Source: JBGPQJ01 sp963709295 (GTDB lineage: Bacteria; Chloroflexota; Anaerolineae; Anaerolineales; Villigracilaceae). Taken from it: 64,000 nt of DNA. Every line of letters begins with the position of its first letter. The stretch's first letter is position 1. A program made the position numbers and the translations under genes. The stretch spans positions 237,794-301,793 of the forward strand of contig CAVPVW010000005.1 in NCBI GenBank assembly GCA_963709295.1. Direction: 5' to 3'. Shown here in pieces: positions 25,929 through 36,001 of this stretch. The notes under the pieces were generated by a model. The model worked only from the letters and a program-made list of their open reading frames with translations, did no database searches and had not been told where the DNA came from.

Positions 25929-28787
25929 CTATGGAAGAGTGAAATAAAAGGACGCTCCCTCCCCCGGCTTGAACTCAGCCCAGATTTTTCCTCCATGCCG
26001 GTTGAAGATTCTTTGCACGATGGCCAATCCGATCCCTGTCCCTGGGAATTCCTCCACCGTGTGAAGCCGTTGAAAAGGTCCGAATAATTTATTGGCGTAG
26101 TCCATGCTGAAACCGACTCCGTTGTCTTTTACAAAGAAAATTGGTTCATTGCCGACAACGTCAACGCCAATTTCAATGCATGCTTTCTCTGTTTTACTTG
26201 TGAATTTCCAGGCATTGCCGATGAGATTTTCCAGAGCCACTCGCAGCAGGCGTTCATCGGCATTAACCCTCAACCCGGAGGTGATTTTTATATCCACGTT
26301 CCGATCAGGCTCGGCGGTGTGCATAGTCTCCAGGATTTCGCGCGCCATGCCGGTTAAATCCACACGCGTGATCCGCAATTCCGCACGGGTGATCCGCGAA
26401 AGTCGAAGCATGTCATCGATAAGTCCAGCCATCTGTTCAGCATTTTGCCTCACCCGCTCAAGTAGATGCCTACCATCGTCGTCCAACAGGTTCTCGTATT
26501 GCCGCGCAAGGATGCGGCTGAAACCGTCCATGGCGCGCAGGGGGGCTCGAAGATCGTGAGAGACTGAATAGCTGAATGCCTCGAGCTCTCGATTGGCAGC
26601 CTTTAATTCTGATGTCCGCTCTTCCACCCGTAATTCGAGATCGGCATTGAGATTACGAACTTCTGCTTCCGCCTGTTTGCGGACAACCAGTTCGCGCTGG
26701 AGTCGGTCATATAGTCGGGCATTGTTGATGGCATTGGCCAAAAGATCGGACATCGACTGCAGGACCGCGATGTCTTCCAGGGTAAATGCCGCCCCCGCGA
26801 TGCTTTGAAAGGTCAGTGCACCGATGCATTCCCCTCGGCTGATCAGCGGAAGGGCAACTTCCGAGCGTGTTTCGGGCAATAGAGGATTGTCGAACCGGAT
26901 AGCCTCGTCGCCTACATCCAGAGCGATGCGGGCTTGGCGATTTACGATGCTCCAACCCACCATGGATGTCTCTGCGACTGGCAATGAATGATGCTGCCTG
27001 AGTAACTGACGGCCTGCACCGCCTGTTCCCGCATGGAGGACTGCATAATCACCGGTTTCATCGAGCAGAAACAACCCTACATAATATAAGCCAAAACTCT
27101 CTCGAACCAGGTCGACCACCCTTTGGCTTAATTCGTCCGGTTCAAGAATGTCGGTGGCTGTGCGAGAGACTTGCGCGCCGACCATAAGCTGTTCAGTCCG
27201 CTGCTCCAATTCCTCCGTGTAAATCTGAAGTTTTAGGTTGGCATCGCGAATGGCTTCTTCATAGAGCTTTCTGTTATTGATATCGATGCGCGTACCGGAA
27301 GCTTGGGTGGGGTTACCGTTTGAATCCCACCGGACGATTCGCCCTTTGTCTGACACCCAAACCCATTCGCCCGTTTTCGACCGCATTCGAAATTCGATTT
27401 GGTAAAAATCCTGGTTGCCTTCCGCATGCTGATTATAGGTCTCGGCTACCCGTTCCAAGTCATCTGGATGGATTAACTCCCTCCAGTTTCCCAACTGTGC
27501 GCTGAGCTCTTCCTGATTGAACCCGAGGATATTCGCCCAGCGGTCATTGACTTTAAGTTGGTCGGATGTTAAATCCCATTCCCATAGTCCCAGCTCAGCT
27601 CCTTCAAGGATCAGGCTTAATTGAATTTCATTTTGTCTAAGAAATTCCTCTGTATGCTTACGCTCGGCAAGCTCACTTTGTGCTGACTGGTAGAGGATGG
27701 CGTTATCCAATGCGATGGCAGCCAGCTCCGCGAAACGGTTCAGGGCATCGACTACAGCAGGTTTGAAAACTCGGCCCGGCTCAGTGTTAATCATTCCGAG
27801 GACACCATTTACCTTGCCGTATGCCTTTAGTGGAATACCGATGATGGCGTGGATGTCTGATGGAGTATAAGCGGGAAGCCTGTTCGGCCAGGTCTGGTAA
27901 TCATCGACAATCAGTGTCTCTTCGGTCTGCCAAACGAGGCCGGTAATTCCCTCGCCTTTCCGAACTTGATGGTCGGCATACTTTTTCATGATCCCATGTC
28001 CCACTTCCTGTTGTGTGGTTGTTTCACCGGGACCTATCACATCGATGAAACTGTGCTTGGTTTCAGCCAGTTCTTCGGCATGGGTCAGAATCAATTCGAG
28101 CAGCGGTTTTACCTCAAGCCGGTTAACCACGGACAGAGTCATGTCATTCAACGCTTCGAGGTAATGCTTTTGTTCCCTGAGCGTTTCTTCCATATCGCGT
28201 CGTTGATCAATTTCTATGAGCGCCTTATCAATAGAAGTTCGAGAAATCTCAACTGCTTGAACGACGAGAAGGGCTGAGAGCAGGAAGACCAGGCTGTTCC
28301 CCACCCAATAATTGAGAATATCATTCAACCCCAAACTATGCTGGTAGACTCCCTTGAAATCAGCAAAAACAAGAAGTCCCCCGAATAGAATCCCCAGCCC
28401 GGCGACGATAAATGGAGTACGTTTCTTGCTGATGATCGCGGAAATGATGACGACGATTACCACAGCGCTGTAACTTGCGCTGTTTACGCCTCCGAACAAG
28501 TAGGTTGAATAAAACAATCCTGCCAGCGCGAATATTATGAATCCATATTCGACGAGTGATACCCTCCCTAATCGCAACAGTGCGAATAGGATGATCTGGA
28601 TAAGCAAAAGTAAAAATCCCAGCCTAAGATACTGGCTGAGGGGATTAATGACTAGCGCTATGACCAGATAGAAGAAAATTACCCCGATAACAGTGAGAAG
28701 AAGCCGGTGCAACATGACAGCCACCAGATTCTTTTCAGTATCTGGAAAACTCGGTGGTTGAAGTAGTCGTCTCAGCTTCGTCAGCAT
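25929..28787 (-). CDS. Membrane sensor histidine kinase (TM-GAF-PAS-GAF-HisKA-HATPase)
   Basis: 952 residues. About six transmembrane helices (residues ~20-190) are followed by GAF 1 (~220-370), a PAS/PAC domain (~385-505, with LGLWEWDL and RSKTGEWVWV), GAF 2 (~545-690), a coiled-coil, the HisKA H-box SVSHDLRAPLRAMDG, and an HATPase with the N box (ENLIGNAWKFT), G1 (DNGVGF) and G2 (GTGIGLAI). The H-box resembles phytochrome-like kinases, but no bilin cysteine context is evident. No response regulator lies nearby, so it is an orphan. The signal is unknown. Short repeats lie upstream (see findings). Confidence 0.9.
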   Translation of the reverse strand: MLTKLRRLLQPPSFPDTEKNLVAVMLHRLLLTVIGVIFFYLVIALVINPLSQYLRLGFLLLLIQIILFALLRLGRVSLVEYGFIIFALAGLFYSTYLFGGVNSASYSAVVIVVIISAIISKKRTPFIVAGLGILFGGLLVFADFKGVYQHSLGLNDILNYWVGNSLVFLLSALLVVQAVEISRTSIDKALIEIDQRRDMEETLREQKHYLEALNDMTLSVVNRLEVKPLLELILTHAEELAETKHSFIDVIGPGETTTQQEVGHGIMKKYADHQVRKGEGITGLVWQTEETLIVDDYQTWPNRLPAYTPSDIHAIIGIPLKAYGKVNGVLGMINTEPGRVFKPAVVDALNRFAELAAIALDNAILYQSAQSELAERKHTEEFLRQNEIQLSLILEGAELGLWEWDLTSDQLKVNDRWANILGFNQEELSAQLGNWRELIHPDDLERVAETYNQHAEGNQDFYQIEFRMRSKTGEWVWVSDKGRIVRWDSNGNPTQASGTRIDINNRKLYEEAIRDANLKLQIYTEELEQRTEQLMVGAQVSRTATDILEPDELSQRVVDLVRESFGLYYVGLFLLDETGDYAVLHAGTGGAGRQLLRQHHSLPVAETSMVGWSIVNRQARIALDVGDEAIRFDNPLLPETRSEVALPLISRGECIGALTFQSIAGAAFTLEDIAVLQSMSDLLANAINNARLYDRLQRELVVRKQAEAEVRNLNADLELRVEERTSELKAANRELEAFSYSVSHDLRAPLRAMDGFSRILARQYENLLDDDGRHLLERVRQNAEQMAGLIDDMLRLSRITRAELRITRVDLTGMAREILETMHTAEPDRNVDIKITSGLRVNADERLLRVALENLIGNAWKFTSKTEKACIEIGVDVVGNEPIFFVKDNGVGFSMDYANKLFGPFQRLHTVEEFPGTGIGLAIVQRIFNRHGGKIWAEFKPGEGASFYFTLP

Positions 28788-29037
28788 GGGAGCGATGCCT
28801 GGTTATTCCATTTCTCCCCTGAGGGTGGCCTCGCCATAATAAGCTTTACGCTATTAATAATAGTATAAGGGTGGCCTCAAAACAAGCCTCAAAATCCCCT
28901 TTTTTTCCCTAAAATCCAATGTCAGATTAATCAATAATTGGCATTGTTTTGTACCCTGTTTTGGTGACTTTAGGATTTTCCCCTTGAAAGATCCCTTAAA
29001 CCATGAAACCTTAGGGTATTTGGTCAAGGATGATCCG

Positions 29038-30006
29038 CTAACCTGGAAGTTCTTCCTCCTGTAGACTGGCGCTAGCATCCTGGATAACCTGATCTTTGGG
29101 AAATATTTGGAAGGCGAGCAGGTAAAAAACCAGCAAACCGATGCATAGGCTGATGAATCCGTAGAGGGGGTCGATGACGTTGACCGTAAAAATCGACTCG
29201 GAGGGTAACGCACTCACCGTGTAATTCGCCACCAGGGCTGTGTAGAGGTTATTGGCCACATGCAGCCCAAGGGCAAGTTCCAAACCGCCATCCAGGAGCG
29301 TGACCAATGCTGCAAAAGAGCCAATCAGCAAGTAGGAGGCGCCCAGGAGCCAGGACCCATTGGTCTCGGACATCTCAGGATTCCAAAAATGGAGTGCGCC
29401 GAAGATGAGTCCGGAAATGAGCGGCAGGACGATTAATCCTCGGATTCGTAATCCCAAGCTCTGCATCAGGTATCCTCGGAAGAAGAGTTCCTCACAGGCG
29501 GCCTGAATCGGAATCAGCAGGATGGCAAAGAAAAAGAAAACAAGAAAGGGGATCGGATCAAAAGATGAGGTGTAACGATTTGGGTAAAGGATGGCTTCGA
29601 ACAGGGACACAAGACACGCAATGACAAACCAGAAGGTGAATCCAAAAGCCATTCTCTTCCAATTGATTTTTGGCCCCGCCGTCACCAAGGATCGAAAAGG
29701 TCTTCCATGAATGAACCGTACAGAAATGAAAATTGCGAGAATGAACATCAGGAATCCACTCATGGTGACGAGGAATGCGACCAGCGGATCGACCCCTGAA
29801 AAACCTGTTTCAGAAAAACCCGATTCGGGATTGCCGTCCACCATGAGATAAGCGCTGAAAAGGACAACGGGGATTGAGCCGAGTACCAGCCAGAAGAATA
29901 GGATGACAGCGAAGGATAGTAGATACCGCCACCAATTGTTCTTCCCCTGATAAACCGCATCCAGATAGTCTTTCATCAAAATTTTGTAGGTGGGAATTAT
30001 TTCCAT
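29038..30006 (-). CDS. CPBP family intramembrane metalloprotease
   Basis: 322 residues from ATG 30006, chosen because AAGGA precedes it and it follows the MFS stop by 10 bp; an in-frame extension to 30102 would overlap that gene. Motif 1 of the CAAX-protease/bacteriocin-processing family is seen as EELFFRGYLMQ, with later FGALHF and LGLHVANN motifs giving the catalytic Glu and His residues in membrane helices. About eight helices. Members cleave prenylated or peptide substrates in the membrane; the target is unknown. Confidence 0.85.
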   Translation of the reverse strand: MEIIPTYKILMKDYLDAVYQGKNNWWRYLLSFAVILFFWLVLGSIPVVLFSAYLMVDGNPESGFSETGFSGVDPLVAFLVTMSGFLMFILAIFISVRFIHGRPFRSLVTAGPKINWKRMAFGFTFWFVIACLVSLFEAILYPNRYTSSFDPIPFLVFFFFAILLIPIQAACEELFFRGYLMQSLGLRIRGLIVLPLISGLIFGALHFWNPEMSETNGSWLLGASYLLIGSFAALVTLLDGGLELALGLHVANNLYTALVANYTVSALPSESIFTVNVIDPLYGFISLCIGLLVFYLLAFQIFPKDQVIQDASASLQEEELPG

Positions 30007-30016
30007 GCAGGTATCC

Positions 30017-31294
30017 TTATCCGGCAGAGACGAGTTGGGAATTTCTGGGGCGAGGCTCTTTGACAAACCACCACAACACGAACGCCGTGAGCAGCCCGGC
30101 AAATACCGAGATCGCGAAGGTGGTCTTGAATCCCATTGTGTCCGCGATCCACCCGCCGAGGATCGGCGCGAGGATGGTAACCGGGGCGACGAGGGTATTG
30201 GAAAGACCGATGTAAACAGGCCTCTCGATCTCCGTCCCGAATTCGACCGTCATGGCCATTCCGATGGTCCAGATGGCCACGTTGGCAACTCCCGCCAGGA
30301 TGAAGACGAGGTAAAACCAATTTAAGGAGGGAGCCATCCAGGCCAGGCCGGAGGAAAGGGACACAGCGACCAGGCCGAGGATGAGCATGGTACGGTGTCC
30401 CCATCGATCCCCCAGCCAGCCCATCCCGGCATTGGCAATGGTCTGGGATATGGTCAATGTCGCAGTCAGGAATCCCGCCGTAACCGCGTCCATGTCAAAA
30501 TAGCGCAGGCAGTAGATGATGTAAAACGTAAACCCCACGGTGGCAAACATCGACATCAAACGAGCGGTCAGGAACCAGGAGAAATTCTTGTCGCGTTTGA
30601 GGATTTCACCCGCACCTTCCCAAATGGGAGCCTGTTTTTCGGGGATGACCTTCTCGGTGTCCACCGGTTCACGTGAAAGCGCCAGGGCACCCCAGGAGAT
30701 CGCCAGAAAGAGAAACGCAATCAAGAAAGTCAGAGAAAAGTTAACCGGCAGCTGGTATTTTTCAAGCAGAAAACCGGCGCTAATGGCGCAGATGCTGATA
30801 AAAATATTGGCGACCGCAGCCTGCCCCCCGAAAAATGTCCCGCGCTGTTCGCCCGGAATGATCTTGGCGATGAAACTTTGCCAGGCATTGGCAGTGAAAC
30901 CTCCCCCGAATCCCTGCCAGATGAGCAGAAGGAAGGTCAGGATGAGAGCTGTTTGAGGTCCAAGCTCGTACATGAACCAGGCGACCAGAGCGAAACCGAT
31001 GAATGGGATTCGTTCATGCACCGACATCGCCAGTACGAACGGCTTGTACCTCCTCAACCGGCTGACCTTGTTGGCAGTAAACAACTGGGGAAGCTGCCAG
31101 CCCACGGCATGGATGGCGGGAACAAGGCCGATGAGCGTGGCTGAAGAGGTCATTTCGCTGACGAACAGGGGAATGATCGTACCGAAGGATCCAAATCCCA
31201 GCGCGGCTCCAAAAAACATGGCGTCCGCCATGTTGACCGACACGTTATAGCGTAAATCTTTTCTGATTTGTTGTTCAACCAATGACTGAGGCAT
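30017..31294 (-). CDS. MFS transporter
   Basis: 425 residues with twelve predicted helices. The cytoplasmic loop between helices 8 and 9 has the MFS pattern GWLGDRWGHR. It is not closely assignable to a substrate class. It forms a two-gene unit with the CPBP protease and diverges from the TetR gene across a 129-bp interval containing the TetR operator, so it may share that control. Confidence 0.85.
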   Translation of the reverse strand: MPQSLVEQQIRKDLRYNVSVNMADAMFFGAALGFGSFGTIIPLFVSEMTSSATLIGLVPAIHAVGWQLPQLFTANKVSRLRRYKPFVLAMSVHERIPFIGFALVAWFMYELGPQTALILTFLLLIWQGFGGGFTANAWQSFIAKIIPGEQRGTFFGGQAAVANIFISICAISAGFLLEKYQLPVNFSLTFLIAFLFLAISWGALALSREPVDTEKVIPEKQAPIWEGAGEILKRDKNFSWFLTARLMSMFATVGFTFYIIYCLRYFDMDAVTAGFLTATLTISQTIANAGMGWLGDRWGHRTMLILGLVAVSLSSGLAWMAPSLNWFYLVFILAGVANVAIWTIGMAMTVEFGTEIERPVYIGLSNTLVAPVTILAPILGGWIADTMGFKTTFAISVFAGLLTAFVLWWFVKEPRPRNSQLVSAG

Positions 31295-31371
31295 TTGTTA
31301 ATTCTACCAGAGTGCTTCAATGCCAATAAGCCGTGGACCTTCGACTGCCTTCGCAGTGGGGGAGGAGGGGG

Positions 31372-31399
31372 TTGAATATTGTGAAATTCGGCGTATAAT
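31372..31399 (+). promoter_or_regulatory. Promoter of the tetR efflux operon
   Basis: TTGAAT (31372-31377) and TATAAT (31394-31399) separated by 16 nt, immediately upstream of the palindromic operator and 25 nt before the TetR start codon. Confidence 0.7.
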
Positions 31400-31402
31400 A
31401 AT

Positions 31403-31416
31403 AACGAACGTTCGTT
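31403..31416. promoter_or_regulatory. TetR operator, 14-bp perfect palindrome
   Basis: AACGAACGTTCGTT is its own reverse complement and lies between the -10 box and the start codon of the TetR gene, where bound repressor would block transcription. The GAACG/CGTTC half-sites resemble known operators of several TetR/AcrR regulators. Confidence 0.75.
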
Positions 31417-31423
31417 CATAAAC

Positions 31424-32080
31424 ATGAGTAATACAACTACTTCTTCAAATAAAAGTGAGCGCACCCGCCGGGCAATCCTTGAGGCGTCCTATTCCCTTTT
31501 CCTGGACCAGGGATTCCACGCCACCTCCATGCGCCAGATCTCCAGAAAATCGAAACTTGCTCTGGGTGGAATTTATAACCACTTTGCATCAAAAGAGGAA
31601 ATTTTTTCCGCCATAATTGCTGAGAGGCATCCTTACCATCAGATCGTACCCTTGCTTGCCTCCGCTGAGGGAGATACTGTTGACGAATTTCTCAGCAACG
31701 CTGCCCGTCTTCTGGTGGATGCGTTGGGAGATAATCCTGATTTCTTAAATATCATGCTGATCGAGATCGTCGAATTTAAAGCCAAACACGTTCCCGATTT
31801 GTTTGAAGCCTTGTTCCCGCAGATAATCCAGATTGGGATGCGGTTGAAAAGTTATGACGATCAAGTCAGACCAATTCCGGTCGAGTTGATGATGCGTGCT
31901 TTCCTCGGCATGTTCTTCTCCTATTACATCACTCAGATCATGCTGGCTGGATTGATGCCGGCAGGCATGCAGAAAGACGCTCTGAATTCATTTGTGGATA
32001 TATTCTTGAACGGCATCAAGCCCAGGAAAGAGATAATGAAAAAGGGATTACTCAAAAGTGAATTGAATACACGAGGATAG
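31424..32080 (+). CDS. TetR/AcrR family transcriptional regulator
   Basis: 218 residues. The N-terminal helix-turn-helix is clear (RRAILEASYSLFLDQGFHATSMRQISRKSKLALGGIYNHFASKEEIF). The C-terminal ligand-binding half is divergent. It heads the ABC-2 efflux operon and probably represses it through the palindrome in its own promoter, with release by an exported compound. Confidence 0.9.
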   Translation: MSNTTTSSNKSERTRRAILEASYSLFLDQGFHATSMRQISRKSKLALGGIYNHFASKEEIFSAIIAERHPYHQIVPLLASAEGDTVDEFLSNAARLLVDALGDNPDFLNIMLIEIVEFKAKHVPDLFEALFPQIIQIGMRLKSYDDQVRPIPVELMMRAFLGMFFSYYITQIMLAGLMPAGMQKDALNSFVDIFLNGIKPRKEIMKKGLLKSELNTRG

Positions 32081-32086
32081 ACTTCC

Positions 32087-33214
32087 ATGAATCATCGACT
32101 GGCTTCGATCATCCGAAAAGAATTCATACAGATCTGGCGTGACCCGCGCACCCTGGTCATCATCCTGATCATCCCGATTGTCCAGCTTTTTCTGCTGGGG
32201 TATTCTGCGACGAGCGATATAAGGAATATTCAGCTGGCGGTGTTCGATCAGAGCAGGAGCGCAGAATCCAGAGCTTTCCTGGAGTCCTACCAGGCGGCTG
32301 ATTATTTTGTCGTTTCACACTATCTGGAATCTGAAGAAGAAGCGCGTGCATTAATTGAAAAAGGCGATGCGCGTGCCGCATTGATCATCCCGCCGGATTT
32401 CAGCCAGCGATTAGCGGAAGGGGAGGCGCAGGTCTCGTTCATCCTTGACGGGTCTGACCCGACGGTGGCCTCCACATCCCTTTCTGCCGCCCGATTGATC
32501 GGGCAGGCGTATGCGACCGAGATCCTTGCTGAGACGATTGCCAGTACCGGGCAACAATTCGAGCTCCAGCCGCCGGTGGATGTGCGGACGAACGTCTGGT
32601 ACAACCCTGACTTGATCTCTGCGTACTTTATGATTCCCGGCGTGATCGGGATGATCCTGTTTGCGATCACAGCGATCCTGACCGCAACGGCCGTCGTCCG
32701 CGAAAGGGAACGGGGGACCATCGAGCAATTGATCGTAACCCCCATCCGTTCGTGGGAGTTGATCGTCGGAAAAATCACTCCCTACGTCCTGTTGGCCTTC
32801 CTCGACATGATCGAAGTATTGGCCATCGGTCACTGGTGGTTCGGAGTCCCAATTCGAGGCAGCCTTGCATTGATTCTTCTGACATCCGGGATTTTCCTCC
32901 TGTCCGGTTTGGGAATCGGCTTATTCGCTTCCACCATTGCCAATACCCAGCAAGAGGCTATGCTGATCGTGTGGATGACCCTGCTCCCGGCCATCTTCCT
33001 ATCCGGTTTTTTCTTTCCCCTTCAGGCCATGCCGCAGATCCTGCAATGGGTTTCAATGATCATACCGCTTCGATACTACCTTGTGATCATCCGCGCCTTG
33101 CTGCTCAAAGGCGTTGGCCTCGAGATGATCCTAAATGAGGTCATGGCACTGGTCGCTTTTGCTGTGGTGATCATGACAGCGGCTTCCGTCCGCTTCCACA
33201 AGAGATTGGATTAA
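32087..33214 (+). CDS. ABC-2 type transporter permease (YbhR/YhhJ-like)
   Basis: 375 residues. One N-terminal helix, a ~140-residue extracytoplasmic domain and five C-terminal helices give the ABC-2 exporter layout. RKEFIQIWRDPRTLVIILIIP and ERERGTIEQLIVTPI are typical of drug-exporting YbhS/YbhR and YhhJ permeases. It starts 6 bp after the TetR stop. Unlike the E. coli Ybh system, only one permease gene is present here, so a homodimer is probable. Confidence 0.88.
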   Translation: MNHRLASIIRKEFIQIWRDPRTLVIILIIPIVQLFLLGYSATSDIRNIQLAVFDQSRSAESRAFLESYQAADYFVVSHYLESEEEARALIEKGDARAALIIPPDFSQRLAEGEAQVSFILDGSDPTVASTSLSAARLIGQAYATEILAETIASTGQQFELQPPVDVRTNVWYNPDLISAYFMIPGVIGMILFAITAILTATAVVRERERGTIEQLIVTPIRSWELIVGKITPYVLLAFLDMIEVLAIGHWWFGVPIRGSLALILLTSGIFLLSGLGIGLFASTIANTQQEAMLIVWMTLLPAIFLSGFFFPLQAMPQILQWVSMIIPLRYYLVIIRALLLKGVGLEMILNEVMALVAFAVVIMTAASVRFHKRLD

Positions 33215-33263
33215 GAGCAAAATACTTCCCATTTTTCGAGGAAGATTGTAAAGGAGAGTTCCC

Positions 33264-34610
33264 ATGCATAATAGACGCCCCCCCATTCCGGTAATCATCA
33301 TCATCGTCCTGTTGTTGGCTGTTGCAGCCTATTTTCTCTATACTCAATATAGCCAACCCGAGGACGGCCAATTGACAGCGTCCGGGACAATAGAAGCTGC
33401 CGATATCATCATCTCCTCTGAGATCAGCGGAAGAATCGACGAGGTGCTGGCAAAGGAAGGTGATACCGTTGAAACCGGCCAATTATTACTCAAGCTGGAC
33501 AGTACCCTGCTGAAAGCCCAGAGAGACCAGGCTGCTGCAGCGCTTGAAACAGCCAAAGCCGCAGCTCTAACCGCCAATGCGGCGGTCGCCTCAGCGCAGG
33601 CGCAATATGACCTGGTGCTGAATAATGTCCTCTCTCTGTCGCAGGCTGCCCGAGAGGAAACCTGGAAGACTCCCGCCCCGGGTGATTTTGACCTGCCGAT
33701 GTGGTATTTCACCCAGACCGAGCAGATCGCGGCAGCGCAGGCGCAGGTGGAATCCGCCCAGGCGGATCTGGAGAGGGCCGAGTCGAAAATGAGATTTGCC
33801 GAGCAGAAATCCGCCAGCGCAGGCTTCCTCAAAGCCGAGGAGAAACTCGCACAAACCCGGACCCAGTATCAGATCACCCAGGCTGTCCTGGATCGCGCGC
33901 AGACCGCCTCCGACGGTACCGCCCTGGAGGATGCCGCCCAAACCAACTTCGACGATGCCAGTCAGCGGCTCGAAGACGCACAGGAGGAGTATGACGACGC
34001 CCTGACCACCGAGGGGGCGGAAGATGTTTTGACTGCTCGCGCAGAGTTGAGCATCGCAAGGGAAACGCTTGATTCGGCCAAGGATGCCCTGCGGTCGCTG
34101 CAGACGGGCGACCACGCTCTGCAGGTCGCTGCGTCTGAGAATCAGTTGGAGCAGGCTAAAAAAGCCGCCGAACAGGCTGAAACTGCGATAAACCAGGCTC
34201 AGGCGAATTTGAACCTGATCGAAGCGCAGATGGGAAAACTTGAAATCGTATCACCGGCAACCGGCGTAATTCTGTCACGCATGGTCCAGCCGGGTGAAGT
34301 GATCGCTCCCGCCGGAAAGGCAATGACCCTGGGCTTACTGGACGACTTGACCCTGACGGTGTACGTCCCGGAGGACCGCTACGGTGAAATCAGCCTGGGG
34401 GAGAACGCCCAGGTCAGCGTGGATTCGTTCCCCGGAGAGACGTTCAAAGGCACGGTGATTCATATCTCGGATGAGGCAGAGTTCACCCCCCGAAATGTGC
34501 AGACCGCGGAAGGCCGATCGTCCACATTTTACGCAATAAAACTGCAACTCGACGACCCGTCCGGGAAGTTAAAACCCGGCATGCCGGCTGATGTTGTATT
34601 TGAAAATTAA
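33264..34610 (+). CDS. HlyD/MFP family efflux adaptor
   Basis: 448 residues. An N-terminal membrane anchor is followed by the first half of a lipoyl/barrel-sandwich domain (ASGTIEAADIIISSEISGRIDEV), a ~200-residue Ala/Gln/Glu-rich coiled-coil hairpin, the second lipoyl half (IVSPATGVILSRMVQPGEVI) and a beta-barrel (VYVPEDRYGEI). It would link the ABC-2 exporter to the cell exterior or an outer layer. The long hairpin is larger than in YbhG/EmrA. Confidence 0.9.
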   Translation: MHNRRPPIPVIIIIVLLLAVAAYFLYTQYSQPEDGQLTASGTIEAADIIISSEISGRIDEVLAKEGDTVETGQLLLKLDSTLLKAQRDQAAAALETAKAAALTANAAVASAQAQYDLVLNNVLSLSQAAREETWKTPAPGDFDLPMWYFTQTEQIAAAQAQVESAQADLERAESKMRFAEQKSASAGFLKAEEKLAQTRTQYQITQAVLDRAQTASDGTALEDAAQTNFDDASQRLEDAQEEYDDALTTEGAEDVLTARAELSIARETLDSAKDALRSLQTGDHALQVAASENQLEQAKKAAEQAETAINQAQANLNLIEAQMGKLEIVSPATGVILSRMVQPGEVIAPAGKAMTLGLLDDLTLTVYVPEDRYGEISLGENAQVSVDSFPGETFKGTVIHISDEAEFTPRNVQTAEGRSSTFYAIKLQLDDPSGKLKPGMPADVVFEN

Positions 34611-34640
34611 ATTTTACGCAAAACTTATTAAAGGATATCG

Positions 34641-35045
34641 ATGATGGCAGTGAAGAAGGATAAGCTGGGAGATGTCGTTCTGATACTGACAACGATCGAC
34701 ATCTCATCGCGCAAGCCGATCACCAACCTTGTGGAGTATGAAGAAATGATGGGCGATTTCTACATCATTGCGCCTCGCAGCTCCCCGGCGGAGTGGACCA
34801 GGAATATAAATTCCAATCCGTGGGTGGACGCACACGTCAAGGGGAAAAAACTCCATGCCCTTGCGGAGCCAATTTTCGACTCGCCTCGAATCGCAGCCTA
34901 TTTCGAGAGCCGGCTGGCAAAGGGCTCGTCGATTGTACAATCCTTGATCCGCACACATGGTCTTCCCAGGAAACCCACCCGGGTACAGCTTGAGGCACTC
35001 GCGGGAAGAATCACCTTATTCATTCTGCATCCGACCAAAAAATGA
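34641..35045 (+). CDS. F420-dependent nitroreductase-like (DDN family) protein
   Basis: 134 residues. The core pattern APRSSPAEWTRNINSNPWVDAHVKGKKLHALAEPI matches the split-barrel family of deazaflavin (F420)-dependent nitro/quinone reductases. It is embedded in the efflux operon and overlaps the first ATPase gene by 4 bp. It may modify the exported compound; this is inference. Whether the organism makes F420 cannot be judged here. Confidence 0.65.
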   Translation: MMAVKKDKLGDVVLILTTIDISSRKPITNLVEYEEMMGDFYIIAPRSSPAEWTRNINSNPWVDAHVKGKKLHALAEPIFDSPRIAAYFESRLAKGSSIVQSLIRTHGLPRKPTRVQLEALAGRITLFILHPTKK

Positions 35046-36001
35046 GCGAAAAACTTTCCATCCAGGCTGAAAATCTCCATAAGCGGTTTGGCGAGCTGCC
35101 GGCCGTTGACGGAGTGTCCCTGCAGGTTAAGCCTGGAGAAATTTATGGATTGGTCGGTCCGGACGGTGCTGGAAAAACAACGACCCTTCGCCTTTTGATC
35201 GGAGCCCTCAAAGCGGATGAGGGAGAGGTGGTCATTTGCGGATTTTCCATCAACCGGCAGGTGGAGCAGGCGAGGGGAACTGTCGGCTACCTCTCACAGC
35301 GATTTTCACTTTATGAAGATTTGACCGTACTTGAGAATATTCGTTTTTTTGCAGAGGTGCGTGGACTACCTGCCAGCGAATGGCAGCCACGCTGCATGGA
35401 GATTCTGGACTTCGTCGGTCTCGCTCCCTACACGGACCGCCGCGCCGGGCAGCTTTCCGGCGGGATGAAACAGAAGCTGGGGCTGGCATCCGCGTTGGTC
35501 TCGCGTCCGCATGTGCTGCTGCTCGACGAGCCTACTACCGGCGTGGACCCCGTCACGCGGCAGGATTTCTGGCAGTTATTGATTCACTTGGTTGCCAATT
35601 CAGCCGGGGATGAAAGCGAAAAAGTAGCCGTGGTGATCTCAACTCCCTACATGGACGAAGCGGCGCGGTGCCACCGGGTCGGCTTCATGCGGAAAGGGAA
35701 GATCATCGCCGAAGGACCTCCCAGCGAACTCCGGTCGCTCCTCAACGGGCGGGTGGTCGAGCTGCGCGGCACGCCATTGCAAAAGATGCGCGAGCTGGCT
35801 TCGGCTGACGAGGGGGTGGAGGACGTCCACGCCTTTGGCGACAGACTTCATCTGCGTGTCCGGGAAGGGGAGGCGGAAGCGGTCGTCAAACGCATGCAGA
35901 CCAGCCTTCCCGCAGAGGGAATTGCGTTGATCGAAGCCCGCGCTGTGCCACCCGTGCTGGAGGATGTCTTTATTTCACTGTCGGAGGCGAACAATGCCTG
36001 A
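35042..36001 (+). CDS. ABC transporter ATPase 1 of the efflux operon
   Basis: 319 residues. Walker A is GPDGAGKTT (Asp for the usual Asn), the Q-loop lies in YLSQRF, the signature is LSGGMKQ, and Walker B is VLLLDEPTTGVDP. The H-loop histidine appears replaced: STPYMDEA stands where other members have TTHYMDEA. Loss of that histidine would impair hydrolysis, so this may be the degenerate partner. It corresponds to the N-terminal half of YbhF. It overlaps the next gene by 8 bp. Confidence 0.85.
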   Translation: MSEKLSIQAENLHKRFGELPAVDGVSLQVKPGEIYGLVGPDGAGKTTTLRLLIGALKADEGEVVICGFSINRQVEQARGTVGYLSQRFSLYEDLTVLENIRFFAEVRGLPASEWQPRCMEILDFVGLAPYTDRRAGQLSGGMKQKLGLASALVSRPHVLLLDEPTTGVDPVTRQDFWQLLIHLVANSAGDESEKVAVVISTPYMDEAARCHRVGFMRKGKIIAEGPPSELRSLLNGRVVELRGTPLQKMRELASADEGVEDVHAFGDRLHLRVREGEAEAVVKRMQTSLPAEGIALIEARAVPPVLEDVFISLSEANNA

